Shown: positions 54,675 to 62,262 of the stretch, piece after piece
How positions within the stretch are numbered: the first letter of the stretch is position 1
Layout of the letters: every line of letters begins with the position of its first letter
Assembly: GCF_002744755.1 (NCBI RefSeq)
Contig: NZ_KZ319296.1
Location: forward strand, 1 to 64,000
Origin: Leeuwenhoekiella nanhaiensis
Lineage (GTDB): Bacteria > Bacteroidota > Bacteroidia > Flavobacteriales > Flavobacteriaceae
Direction of reading: 5' to 3'
Length of the DNA: 64,000 nucleotides
The notes under the pieces: model-generated
Databases searched by the model: none
What the model was told of the DNA's origin: nothing
The model's input: only the letters and a program-made list of their open reading frames with translations
Position numbers and translations under genes: made by a program

Positions 54675-55280
54675 TTAATGATCCTGAGGGCCTCTGATTC
54701 CCGCCTTGATTTCTATTTTTAAATCATTGGCCTCCGGCGGAATGGGGCAGGAGTAGTTGGGACTATACGCGCAAAACGGATTGTAGGCTTTATTGAAGTC
54801 TATTACAATAGTATCGCCTTCCGGAATGCTCAAATCGATGTAGCGCCCCGCGCCATAAGTTTCCACGCCACTCGTAAAATCGGTAAACGGAAGGAAAAGA
54901 TAATCCTTATACTCTTTAGTTTCCCGAAGTGTATGACTTTGATAGATAGGAAGTTTAAACGTTTTTCCGTTTAACTCAAATTCGGCAATAGCATACTTGT
55001 CGTACTTTCTCAGGTGTCCTGACGAAGTTGCAAATTCAATGGTTTTCGGTTTTTTGAACCGCTTAAAATCAGCCACCACCCGGTATGTCGAATCAATGGG
55101 ATAAAACTTATGCCCTTCAAAAGCAGCCTGCTCTTCTTCGGTAAGCGGTGACTCTTCCGGATTTTTATATTCCGCATTCAGGTCTTCCTGAAATTGGATA
55201 ATCTCTTGTTCGTAATTGGTTTGAGCTATTAGCTGAAAGCTAAAAAGAAAAATTGCTAGAGGTAGAAAATAGGTTTTCAT
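54675..55280 (-). CDS. DUF1684-family exported protein
   Basis: A 201-residue protein with a signal peptide (1-19, LIAQ). The DUF1684 signature is in the second half: LFLPFTDFTSGVETYGAGRYIDLSIPEGDTIVIDFNKAYNPFCAYSPNYSCPIPPEANDLKIEIKAG, with the conserved YNPFCAY and CPIPP motifs and two cysteines. The family is widespread and its function unknown, though a ligand-binding beta fold is likely. It is separated from the upstream tricorn gene by an inverted repeat and has its own control region. Confidence 0.9.
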   Translation of the reverse strand: MKTYFLPLAIFLFSFQLIAQTNYEQEIIQFQEDLNAEYKNPEESPLTEEEQAAFEGHKFYPIDSTYRVVADFKRFKKPKTIEFATSSGHLRKYDKYAIAEFELNGKTFKLPIYQSHTLRETKEYKDYLFLPFTDFTSGVETYGAGRYIDLSIPEGDTIVIDFNKAYNPFCAYSPNYSCPIPPEANDLKIEIKAGIRGPQDH

Positions 55281-55290
55281 AAGTAAATAA

Positions 55291-55328
55291 CTGCCTGAAA
55301 GTTGAGCCTTAAGTATGCTTTCAGGCAG
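55291..55328 (-). terminator. Inverted repeat after the tricorn-like gene
   Basis: A perfect 11-bp inverted repeat (CTGCCTGAAAG / CTTTCAGGCAG) with a 16-nt loop. The T run downstream on the minus strand is weak (TTATTTACTT), so it may be a terminator or a barrier between the two genes. Confidence 0.6.
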
Positions 55329-55341
55329 CTTTGTTGTTTAA

Positions 55342-58300
55342 TTAATTTCTGGTTTTATCCGGATATTCCGGCGTAGTCAGGGTTTTTGGCGGATTTTCCT
55401 TCAGCTCCTGCATAATGATTTGAATGGCTTTTTCAAGCTGCGGATCTTTTCCGGCAATCACGTCTTTAGGTGTTTGCTCAACTTCCACATCTGGCGGAGT
55501 TCCTACGTTTTCAATCCCAAAACCTTCCTCGTTATAAAAGGCCACATTGGGAGCGGTGACGATTCCACCATCAATAAATTCAGGATAACCCAAAACGCCT
55601 ACGAGTCCACCCCAGGTGCGTTTACCCACGAGCGTTCCCAGATTATTTCTTCGGAATAAATAAGGCAAATAATCCCCTCCCGAACCTGCAGTCTCGTCAA
55701 TAAGCATCACTTTCGGCCCCTGAATGGAGGCGCTGGGTGCTTTCATATCTTTCCCATAGCGGAAATTCCAATAACTCTGCATCGGCTTATTAAGCAGGTC
55801 TATGACGTAGTCGGCCAACTGACCTCCACCGTTAAAACGTTCGTCAACAATGATCGCTTTTTTGTCTGCCTGCGGATAGAAATAGCGCTTAAAATACTCG
55901 TGACCGCCGGTAGCGGTGTTGGGTACATACACATAAGCGACCTGCCCGTTTGTGGCCTCATCCACCTTTTTAATGTTACCCTCAACCCAGTCGCGGTTGC
56001 GTAAAGCCCATTCCGAATCGATCGCAGTGACCTGCTCTTCGTGCGCGTTGCTTCCGTTTGCATTTGCAGAAAGTGTAAGGTTTATGATTTGCCCGGCTTT
56101 GTTTTCAAAAAAGGAATACAAATTGTCTGAAGCGGTGACTTCTTTTCCATCTACTTTGATGATGTATTCACCCACTTTGGCCTGTACTCCGGGTTCAGTT
56201 AAGGGAGACTTCATATCGGGATTCCAATTTAAGCCACCGTAGATTTTGGTGATTTGATAACGCCCGTTATTCGTAGTGTAATCAGCACCCAGTAGTCCGC
56301 CGTTAATGGTTTCTTTTTCCACACGGTTATCGCCGCGATAGTCAAAACGATGATGGCCTACCGAAAGTTCGGCAAACATCCAGCCCATCACCCGATACAG
56401 ATCTGCTTTGGTAGGAACATCGGGGAGGAAGACTTCGTATTTTTTCTTCATCGCGTCCCAGTCTACACCGTGCATTCCCGGATCGTAGAAATAATCACGG
56501 TTTACGCGCCAGGCTTCATTAAAAATATTTGCCCACTCCTTCGGTGGATCTATTTTCACCTGAATGGCATCCATATTTACAGGGCCGTTATCCGACTTTT
56601 TACCCGTGTCTGATACAAACCAGTTGCCGCCGGTGTAGTAATACATTTTCTTACCGTTTGCGCTTATTTCGTAGTGATTGACATCCATAAGCTCCTCGTC
56701 TTTCTGCTCGGCCAGATCGTATTTGTGAAGGCTCACCGCGCCGCTATGCGCAGGATACGACAGGTAATAGAGCACCCCTTCTTCAGGTGCGGAAAGGGTA
56801 CCATAATTGCCCGTGCCCAAAGGTATCGAAACCATGCGGTTCATAATGCCGTCCCAGTCAATTTTGAGAGCCGGTGTTTCCTCCTTTTTGTCGTCTTTTT
56901 GCTCTTCTTTTTCAGCTTCGGCTTTTGCCAAAACTTCGACATCATTTTCTTTAGCAAACGGAGATTTTACGTCTTTTTGCAGTGTGATCAGGTAAAGCGC
57001 ATTGGTAGATTCCATATCCTGATTAGACTGATCAAACCAGTTTACCACCGGCCCGGCGTCAGTCGAAGCTGTTAAGTAAAGATACTTACCGCTGGGATCA
57101 AAAGTGGGGCTGGTCACATTTGCAAGTCCGTCTGAAATGGGATAGGATTTACTTTCGCCAAGCGAAAAGATATAAGCCTGTTGAAAGTTGGTATTGGTAA
57201 TCAGGGTATACGCCAGCCAATTAGAGTCTGCCGACCAGCTGCCGAATAAATCTCTGTAAACTCCGGGCTGATACAAGACATCCTGAGCTACTTTTTCAAC
57301 CTTGCCCGAAGCAAGCGTCGCGATATACAGGTTGCGCCCGTTATCTACAAAGGCGATTTTCTTACTGTCAGGCGACCAGTGGATGTACGCATAAAATCCG
57401 GTGCCGTTGAGTTTGATTGCTTTTGCGGGGTCATTGCTGTTTTGGTCTTTGATGTGCAATGCATACTCACCACTGGCATCCGAAAAATAAGCGATACTTT
57501 TGCCGTCAGGCGACCACTCGGGATAGGTCTCGTGAACTCCGGGGGTCTGCGTGAGGTAGGTGATATCGCCTTTTTCTGACGGAATAGTCACAATATCTCC
57601 TCTAAAATCGGAAACCAAACGTGCCCCGGAAGGGGAGATTCCACCACTTCGGATGTGTTCTTTTCCACTGACGAAGCGGGGACGCAACTCCAAAAGATCA
57701 GTAGCGATGCCTATTTTAAGTTTGTTAAGGCTTTTAGTTGCAGGATCGAAGCTGTGCAGGTATCCGGCTTGCTCTAAAATGAGTTTTCCTTCGTTATTTA
57801 CCGCCAGATTGATGAGGCCAAAATCCTTGAAATCGGTTTGTTTTGTGACTTGTTTTGAGGCCAGATCGTAGCTGTACAGATTGAATTCGCCATCGCGGTC
57901 ACTTTTGAAATAGACGGTGTTTCCGTCAAAAACGGGGCGTGAATCGTTACTTCCGTCAGCGGGTTTCGGGATTTCGACGGTTTCGTAAGTATCGGTGTCA
58001 AAAATGAAAATACGCGATTGAGTACCACCACGATAGTGTTTCCACTGGTTAAAACGATCGGGAATGGGAGTGTAAGCAATGTGTTTGCCATCTGCCGAAT
58101 AACTCGCCCAGAAGGCATTGGGAATCTTGAGTTGGGTAACATTACCGCCCGATAGTGGGATGGTAAACAACTGCGCATAGCGATTGGTAAACATCGCGCG
58201 CTGGGAGGTAAAAAGCACATTTTTACCGTCTGGCGTAAAGCCTTGCACCCAGTCGGTATAGGTATGATAGGTTAATCGTGTGGGGATACCGCCGGTTACC

Positions 58301-58593
58301 GGAATGGTAAATACATCGGTATTGCCATCGTACTCCGCGCTAAAAGCAATGGTCTGGCCATCAGGCGAAAAGACGGGGTTTTGCTCGATGCCCTCATCTA
58401 TAGTAAGACGCCGTGGATTCTTACCGTCGCTGTCTGCCACCCAAAGGTCATCGGCATATATAAAGGCGATGTGATTGGTACTTAAAGCCGGCTCACGGAG
58501 CAGGCGTGTGTCTGTTGTGTTGATTGATTGAGCAAGGACCGAAAAGCTTAAGGCACATAACCCGATTGAGAATAATTGATTGATGATTTTCAT
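55342..58593 (-). CDS. Tricorn-type exported S41 protease
   Basis: A 1083-residue protein with a signal peptide (1-21, VLAQ). Two TolB/tricorn-like beta propellers come first (LSTNHIAFIYADDLWVADSDGKNPRRLT, FSPDGQTIAFSAEYDGNTDVF, WSPDGKSIAYFSDASGEYALHI), then a low-complexity Lys/Glu stretch (about 555-575), a tricorn C1 helical domain (about 680-760), a PDZ domain (about 760-850) and an S41 catalytic domain with Ser971 in AGSGGDYLPYLFRR. Tricorn proteases degrade peptides made by other proteases. This one is exported and may finish the work of the envelope proteases, but it is encoded away from the caspase locus. Confidence 0.93.
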   Translation of the reverse strand: MKIINQLFSIGLCALSFSVLAQSINTTDTRLLREPALSTNHIAFIYADDLWVADSDGKNPRRLTIDEGIEQNPVFSPDGQTIAFSAEYDGNTDVFTIPVTGGIPTRLTYHTYTDWVQGFTPDGKNVLFTSQRAMFTNRYAQLFTIPLSGGNVTQLKIPNAFWASYSADGKHIAYTPIPDRFNQWKHYRGGTQSRIFIFDTDTYETVEIPKPADGSNDSRPVFDGNTVYFKSDRDGEFNLYSYDLASKQVTKQTDFKDFGLINLAVNNEGKLILEQAGYLHSFDPATKSLNKLKIGIATDLLELRPRFVSGKEHIRSGGISPSGARLVSDFRGDIVTIPSEKGDITYLTQTPGVHETYPEWSPDGKSIAYFSDASGEYALHIKDQNSNDPAKAIKLNGTGFYAYIHWSPDSKKIAFVDNGRNLYIATLASGKVEKVAQDVLYQPGVYRDLFGSWSADSNWLAYTLITNTNFQQAYIFSLGESKSYPISDGLANVTSPTFDPSGKYLYLTASTDAGPVVNWFDQSNQDMESTNALYLITLQKDVKSPFAKENDVEVLAKAEAEKEEQKDDKKEETPALKIDWDGIMNRMVSIPLGTGNYGTLSAPEEGVLYYLSYPAHSGAVSLHKYDLAEQKDEELMDVNHYEISANGKKMYYYTGGNWFVSDTGKKSDNGPVNMDAIQVKIDPPKEWANIFNEAWRVNRDYFYDPGMHGVDWDAMKKKYEVFLPDVPTKADLYRVMGWMFAELSVGHHRFDYRGDNRVEKETINGGLLGADYTTNNGRYQITKIYGGLNWNPDMKSPLTEPGVQAKVGEYIIKVDGKEVTASDNLYSFFENKAGQIINLTLSANANGSNAHEEQVTAIDSEWALRNRDWVEGNIKKVDEATNGQVAYVYVPNTATGGHEYFKRYFYPQADKKAIIVDERFNGGGQLADYVIDLLNKPMQSYWNFRYGKDMKAPSASIQGPKVMLIDETAGSGGDYLPYLFRRNNLGTLVGKRTWGGLVGVLGYPEFIDGGIVTAPNVAFYNEEGFGIENVGTPPDVEVEQTPKDVIAGKDPQLEKAIQIIMQELKENPPKTLTTPEYPDKTRN

Positions 58594-58682
58594 AATTTGA
58601 CTTTTAAATGCTAAAAGGCATTTGAATTAAGGATTCTCAATTTACCAAAAAAAGCCGTTTACGGACTGTCCAGAAATAAAAA

Positions 58683-58709
58683 ACCTCTGTCAAAATCATT
58701 TGCAGAGGT
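58683..58709 (-). terminator. Terminator of the coiled-coil lipoprotein gene
   Basis: On the minus strand a 7-bp stem (ACCTCTG / CAGAGGT) with a 13-nt loop is followed by a T run. Confidence 0.8.
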
Positions 58710-58735
58710 AAGCTATTAAATAGATTTTTTGGGAT

Positions 58736-59218
58736 TTACTCCGACTTTAGCGGATTCATCGAGTCCTGCTGATCTTCGATTTTTACCAGTTCGGCTTTAA
58801 TCTCCGAAAGCCGTGAAGCAATGTCTTCATTATTGGCTTCCATTTCCAGCAAGCGAGCTTCCATAGTTTCAATACTGATGCTGTCTGACATAAAATAGGC
58901 CTTCATCTCGCCGTGGCTGTTGATGATTTCTTTTAGTTTAGCAAGCATCTGATTTTGCTCCTTTAGCAAGGCCTGGTGTTTAGCCAGATCGAGCAAAGCC
59001 AAAGAATCTGTATCCTCAAGATCCTGTAAGCGTTGTTTTAACGTGCGGGTATCTGACTTTAATGCTTCATTGTGCACGGTCATAGCATCGTGTACCACTT
59101 CCAGGCTATCTGTGTGCATTACAAACTCCAGGTATTTCTCGTGCAGGTTTTTACGGGTGTCATCACAGCCTGTCAATAAAAGAACTGAAAAGGCAGTGAG
59201 AAAAAGTAGTTTTTTCAT
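58736..59218 (-). CDS. Coiled-coil lipoprotein
   Basis: A 160-residue protein with a clear lipobox (LLLTGC, Cys18). The mature part is almost wholly helical and charged, with heptad-like Leu spacing (about 55-155), so a coiled coil in the periplasm is likely. It is not recognised as Lpp or another named family. Own promoter and terminator, single gene. Confidence 0.75.
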   Translation of the reverse strand: MKKLLFLTAFSVLLLTGCDDTRKNLHEKYLEFVMHTDSLEVVHDAMTVHNEALKSDTRTLKQRLQDLEDTDSLALLDLAKHQALLKEQNQMLAKLKEIINSHGEMKAYFMSDSISIETMEARLLEMEANNEDIASRLSEIKAELVKIEDQQDSMNPLKSE

Positions 59219-59355
59219 CTTAGTTACATGTTGTTTTAACAGATTAAATATAGAAAAGAAACCTAAACGCAGAGCGCTTGGTACGTTTAAATGCTGTTAA
59301 AATAATGGTGATGTGCGGAATCCTTTTTTTTGTTTCGATATTGATCAAAAAAAAA

Positions 59356-59384
59356 AATCTGCTACAGAGCGTCTGCAGCAGATT
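59356..59384 (-). terminator. Terminator of the helicase gene
   Basis: On the minus strand an 8-bp stem (AATCTGCT / AGCAGATT) with further inner pairing is followed by ten T residues. Confidence 0.85.
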
Positions 59385-59404
59385 GTATTTTAAACTACAC
59401 GGGT

Positions 59405-60715
59405 TTATTGCGACTTGGGTTTGCTGTTGAAGCGTTTTTTAGGATTACCGGCAGTACGTTTTTTAGGTCCGTTATTGCGATTGCGATTCGCATTGCCCCG
59501 GGAGCGCTTATTGTTATTACGATTACCGTTGTTACGAGGTGGTCGTTGATCCTGCTGTTCTGAAGGATCGTCAGGACCGTCAATTAAGAACGGATGCTCA
59601 GTAACCACGTGTATGTTCTGCTTGATCAACTTCTCAATATCCTTAAGATAGGGACGTTCGTCTTCGGCACAAAAACCCAGAGCAACGCCGCTAGCTTTTG
59701 CTCTTCCGGTACGACCGATGCGGTGTACGTAAGTTTCTGGGACATTGGGCAGGTCGTACTGAATCACCATCTCCAGTTCTGAAACGTCAATACCGCGTGC
59801 CGCGATGTCTGTAGCTACCAGAACCTGAGTTTTTCCATCTTTGAAAGCACCTAAGGCTTTCTGGCGTGCAGCCTGTGATTTATTTCCGTGGATGGCAGCC
59901 GAGTTAATTCCGGCTTTGTCGAGGATTTTTACAATCTTATTGGCACCGTGTTTGGTACGCGAAAACACCAAAGCAGTCTCAGGTTTTTCGGTCTCAATAA
60001 GATGCTTGAGTAATTTGGCCTTGCTTTTTTTACTTACAAAATAAACCGCCTGGTCTACACGCTCTGCGGTAGGTTTTTCCGGAGCGATACTTACTTTTTC
60101 AAAGTCGCCCAGAATGAGTTTTGACAGATCTACAATGGCCTTTGGCATCGTAGCCGAAAAGAACAGGGACTGCCGGTCGTGCGGAACCAGTTTGAGAACT
60201 TTTTTAATATCGTGAATAAAGCCCATGTCGAGCATCTGGTCTGCCTCATCAAGTACCAGGTATTCGATGTCTTTTAGGCTGATAAAACCCTGCTTGACCA
60301 AATCGAGCAAGCGCCCGGGGGTCGCGGTAAGGATGTCAACGCCTTTGCGCATTGCCGTAACCTGTGAAGCCTGCTTTACGCCGCCAAAAATCACGGTACT
60401 TTTAATACCGGTGTATTTGCCGTATTCGTTTATGTTATCGTCTATCTGTATGGCGAGTTCGCGGGTAGGGGTAATAATTAGCGCTTTGAGCTTACGGCTA
60501 CCCTTGCCCGAACCTACCTTGTTGTAGATTTGTTGCAAAATGGGAATCGTAAACGCAGCGGTTTTACCGGTACCGGTTTGTGCCGAACCTAATAAGTCTT
60601 TTCCTTTTAAAAGTACCGGGATGGCTTGTTGTTGAATGGGAGTAGGGTGGGTGTATCCTTTATCGGCGAGCGCCTTCAGGATCGGGTCGATTAGACCTAA
60701 ATCTTTAAATGTCAT
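59405..60715 (-). CDS. rhlE: DEAD-box RNA helicase, RhlE type
   Basis: A 436-residue cytoplasmic helicase with all core motifs in order: Q motif (GYTHPTPIQQQAIP), motif I AQTGTGKT, PTRELA, TPGRLLDL, DEAD, SAT (FFSATMP), TDIAARGIDV and HRIGRTGR. The last 55 residues are a basic, Asn/Arg-rich tail (NNGNRNNNKRSRGN) typical of RhlE, which helps to bind RNA. RhlE proteins remodel ribosomal and messenger RNA during ribosome assembly and cold growth. It is a single gene with a good promoter 17 bp upstream. Confidence 0.94.
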   Translation of the reverse strand: MTFKDLGLIDPILKALADKGYTHPTPIQQQAIPVLLKGKDLLGSAQTGTGKTAAFTIPILQQIYNKVGSGKGSRKLKALIITPTRELAIQIDDNINEYGKYTGIKSTVIFGGVKQASQVTAMRKGVDILTATPGRLLDLVKQGFISLKDIEYLVLDEADQMLDMGFIHDIKKVLKLVPHDRQSLFFSATMPKAIVDLSKLILGDFEKVSIAPEKPTAERVDQAVYFVSKKSKAKLLKHLIETEKPETALVFSRTKHGANKIVKILDKAGINSAAIHGNKSQAARQKALGAFKDGKTQVLVATDIAARGIDVSELEMVIQYDLPNVPETYVHRIGRTGRAKASGVALGFCAEDERPYLKDIEKLIKQNIHVVTEHPFLIDGPDDPSEQQDQRPPRNNGNRNNNKRSRGNANRNRNNGPKKRTAGNPKKRFNSKPKSQ

Positions 60716-60731
60716 AAATTCTAATAAGCGG

Positions 60732-60764
60732 CAAAGATAAGCCTAATTAAGCTGGTATTTGCAA
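60732..60764 (-). promoter_or_regulatory. Promoter of the rhlE-type gene
   Basis: On the minus strand TTG (60764-60762), a 22-bp spacer and TATCTTTG (60739-60732) match TTG-N17-23-TAnnTTTG fully. The box is 16 bp from the ATG. Confidence 0.7.
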
Positions 60765-60965
60765 AAGCGGCTGAAAAGGTTGAAAATAAGTAAGTTGCAG
60801 TAATTTTTTCAGATTTTGGTTAACAAAGTTTATTTCTGCTCACGAATTCCCATAAACATGACTAGCATACGCTTTTTGTCTTGGGGCTAGTTGCCAATTA
60901 CTTATAACATTCTGTCAGAGCTTTGTCGTTTAATCTTTGAAATTGCCTTTGCATTGCTCGGTCAG

Positions 60966-60996
60966 GAATTCTGCTTACCAAGAGTAAGCAGAATTC
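60966..60996. promoter_or_regulatory. Perfect 12-bp inverted repeat upstream of the LytTR gene
   Basis: GAATTCTGCTTA and TAAGCAGAATTC flank a 7-nt loop (CCAAGAG), 60 bp before the regulator's start. The loop side has no T run, so a terminator is unlikely; it may be an operator or an RNA hairpin. Elsewhere in 60716-61055 (340 bp) only the helicase promoter is recognised. Confidence 0.55.
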
Positions 60997-61055
60997 TTCG
61001 AAAATGCTTTTAGGATTTAATAAGTTGGTAGATACGAACAAGAAACTGAAGATCC

Positions 61056-61802
61056 ATGCATTATAGATGTTCTATTATTACCAGAAACTTAGAAGTAATC
61101 AAGTTTTTTCAGTCATTTGATATTTGCGATTATAAGTTTGACTTTTATTCGTTTCGCTTAGAATCAGCTTATAATGCTTTATTAAAGACGCCCCCCTCTA
61201 TTCTCTTTGTAGACTTAGATCATCCTGATTACCGTCAATCAGACTGGAATTCTCTTGTGGAAGTGCTAAACTATATGGAGTGCCAACCGGTTTTGGTTGC
61301 TATTTCTTCAACCAAATCTTTTGCCTATCAGGCGTTAAAAACAGGATTTCAGGATTATTTATTGAATCCGCTATACGAACTTGATGTTCGGAAAAGTTTG
61401 GTGAAGAGCAGAAAATGTTTGCAAATGCGCACCTCGAGAGAACGGGATAACGTGATTTGTCTTAAGTCCTATTCTGATTATCGTTTTTTAAACGTGGAAG
61501 AGATTTTATATTTGAAGGCAGATAATAATACGACCGATTTGTTTTTAAACGGTCAGAAGCAGGTTACTGCATTTAAATCCCTAAAATATTTTGAAGATAC
61601 GCTTTCCGATGATTTTCTGCGTATACATAACAGTTATATCATAAACAAGCGTGCAGTAAAGCGCATAAACTACAGTAAGTCGCTTATTTTCTTTGATGCT
61701 GATTTAAATGGTCACTCCGTGCCTTTCTCCCGAAAATTTCGTGACCAGGTTGATGGCTTAAAGAAAACACTTTTAACTGATGAGCAGGTGCTTTTTGGTT
61801 AG
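61056..61802 (+). CDS. LytTR-type regulator with degenerate receiver
   Basis: A 248-residue protein. Residues 1-115 have the length and shape of a response-regulator receiver, and Asp53 (ILFVDLD) sits at the phosphorylation position, but the N-terminal acidic pair is missing (IITRN) and the conserved lysine is Asn104 (LLNPL in place of LxKP). Residues about 131-240 form a LytTR DNA-binding domain (ICLKSYSDYRFLNVEEILYLKADNNTT, FLRIHNSYIINKRAVKRI). It thus looks like an atypical regulator that may not be switched by phosphorylation. The TPR histidine kinase downstream is a possible partner, though that class usually pairs with LuxR-type regulators. Confidence 0.87.
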   Translation: MHYRCSIITRNLEVIKFFQSFDICDYKFDFYSFRLESAYNALLKTPPSILFVDLDHPDYRQSDWNSLVEVLNYMECQPVLVAISSTKSFAYQALKTGFQDYLLNPLYELDVRKSLVKSRKCLQMRTSRERDNVICLKSYSDYRFLNVEEILYLKADNNTTDLFLNGQKQVTAFKSLKYFEDTLSDDFLRIHNSYIINKRAVKRINYSKSLIFFDADLNGHSVPFSRKFRDQVDGLKKTLLTDEQVLFG

Positions 61803-61942
61803 TTACCCTTCAAATCGTTGCAGTGACCAGTAGTTTAGGGTTATCTGCAATATAAGTTCTTTTAAATTTCGAAGATTGCGAGGATTCCCTTAAAATTGTA
61901 CTGTTAACAAAAAGAAACCCCGATAATCGGGAGATTGGATCC

Positions 61943-61978
61943 AATTGAAGTTTCCCTTATTCATTAAAAACTTCAATT
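61943..61978 (+). promoter_or_regulatory. Hairpin ending at the start codon of the 52-aa lipoprotein
   Basis: AATTGAAGTTT (61943-61953) pairs perfectly with AAACTTCAATT (61968-61978), an 11-bp stem with a 14-nt loop. The stem ends on the base before the ATG, so it would mask the ribosome-binding region. A second small inverted repeat, CCCGA-TAA-TCGGG, lies at 61919-61931. Confidence 0.5.
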
Positions 61979-62137
61979 ATGAAATTAAAGAATTACGCCC
62001 TGTTAGTACTGTTTGCTGTTGTTGCTTTTGCAAATACAAGTTGTGAACCCGATCGCTTTTTAGAGGAAACCACTGTAGTAAGTGATTCCGGTTCAGAATC
62101 AAACCCACAGCAGCCAAGAGATCCGGATGAAGACTAA
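61979..62137 (+). CDS. Small lipoprotein, 52 residues
   Basis: A short gene of 52 codons. It has a typical lipoprotein signal (MKLKNYALLVLFAVVAFANTSC, Cys22) and an acidic tail of 30 residues rich in Glu, Asp, Ser and Pro ending RDPDED. A terminator follows 23 bp after the stop and a hairpin precedes the start, which supports a real transcription unit. No family is recognised. Position between a LytTR regulator and a histidine kinase suggests it may be a product or a partner of that system. Confidence 0.7.
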   Translation: MKLKNYALLVLFAVVAFANTSCEPDRFLEETTVVSDSGSESNPQQPRDPDED

Positions 62138-62159
62138 AACTTTAAAGCTTTATAAATTT

Positions 62160-62188
62160 AACCTCAAGAGAACATCTTGGGGTTTTTT
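62160..62188 (+). terminator. Terminator after the small lipoprotein gene
   Basis: A 10-bp stem with one G-T pair (AACCTCAAGA / TCTTGGGGTT) with a 5-nt loop, then a T run. Confidence 0.85.
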
Positions 62189-62262
62189 AGTTTATATTTC
62201 TTTTAATTAGAACTTCTGATACCATGCATTCCCGAATACCCAAAATCAATTGAAAACGTTTT

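Noticed and set aside
55291-55328. A confident intrinsic terminator
   Set aside because: The stem is perfect but the following T run is poor; it is kept as a lower-confidence feature.
44484-58593. Type 9 secretion sorting domains on the large exported enzymes
   Set aside because: No C-terminal sorting-domain pattern with the usual late GxY and basic strand end was seen in GH127, the DUF5695-like protein or the tricorn protease.
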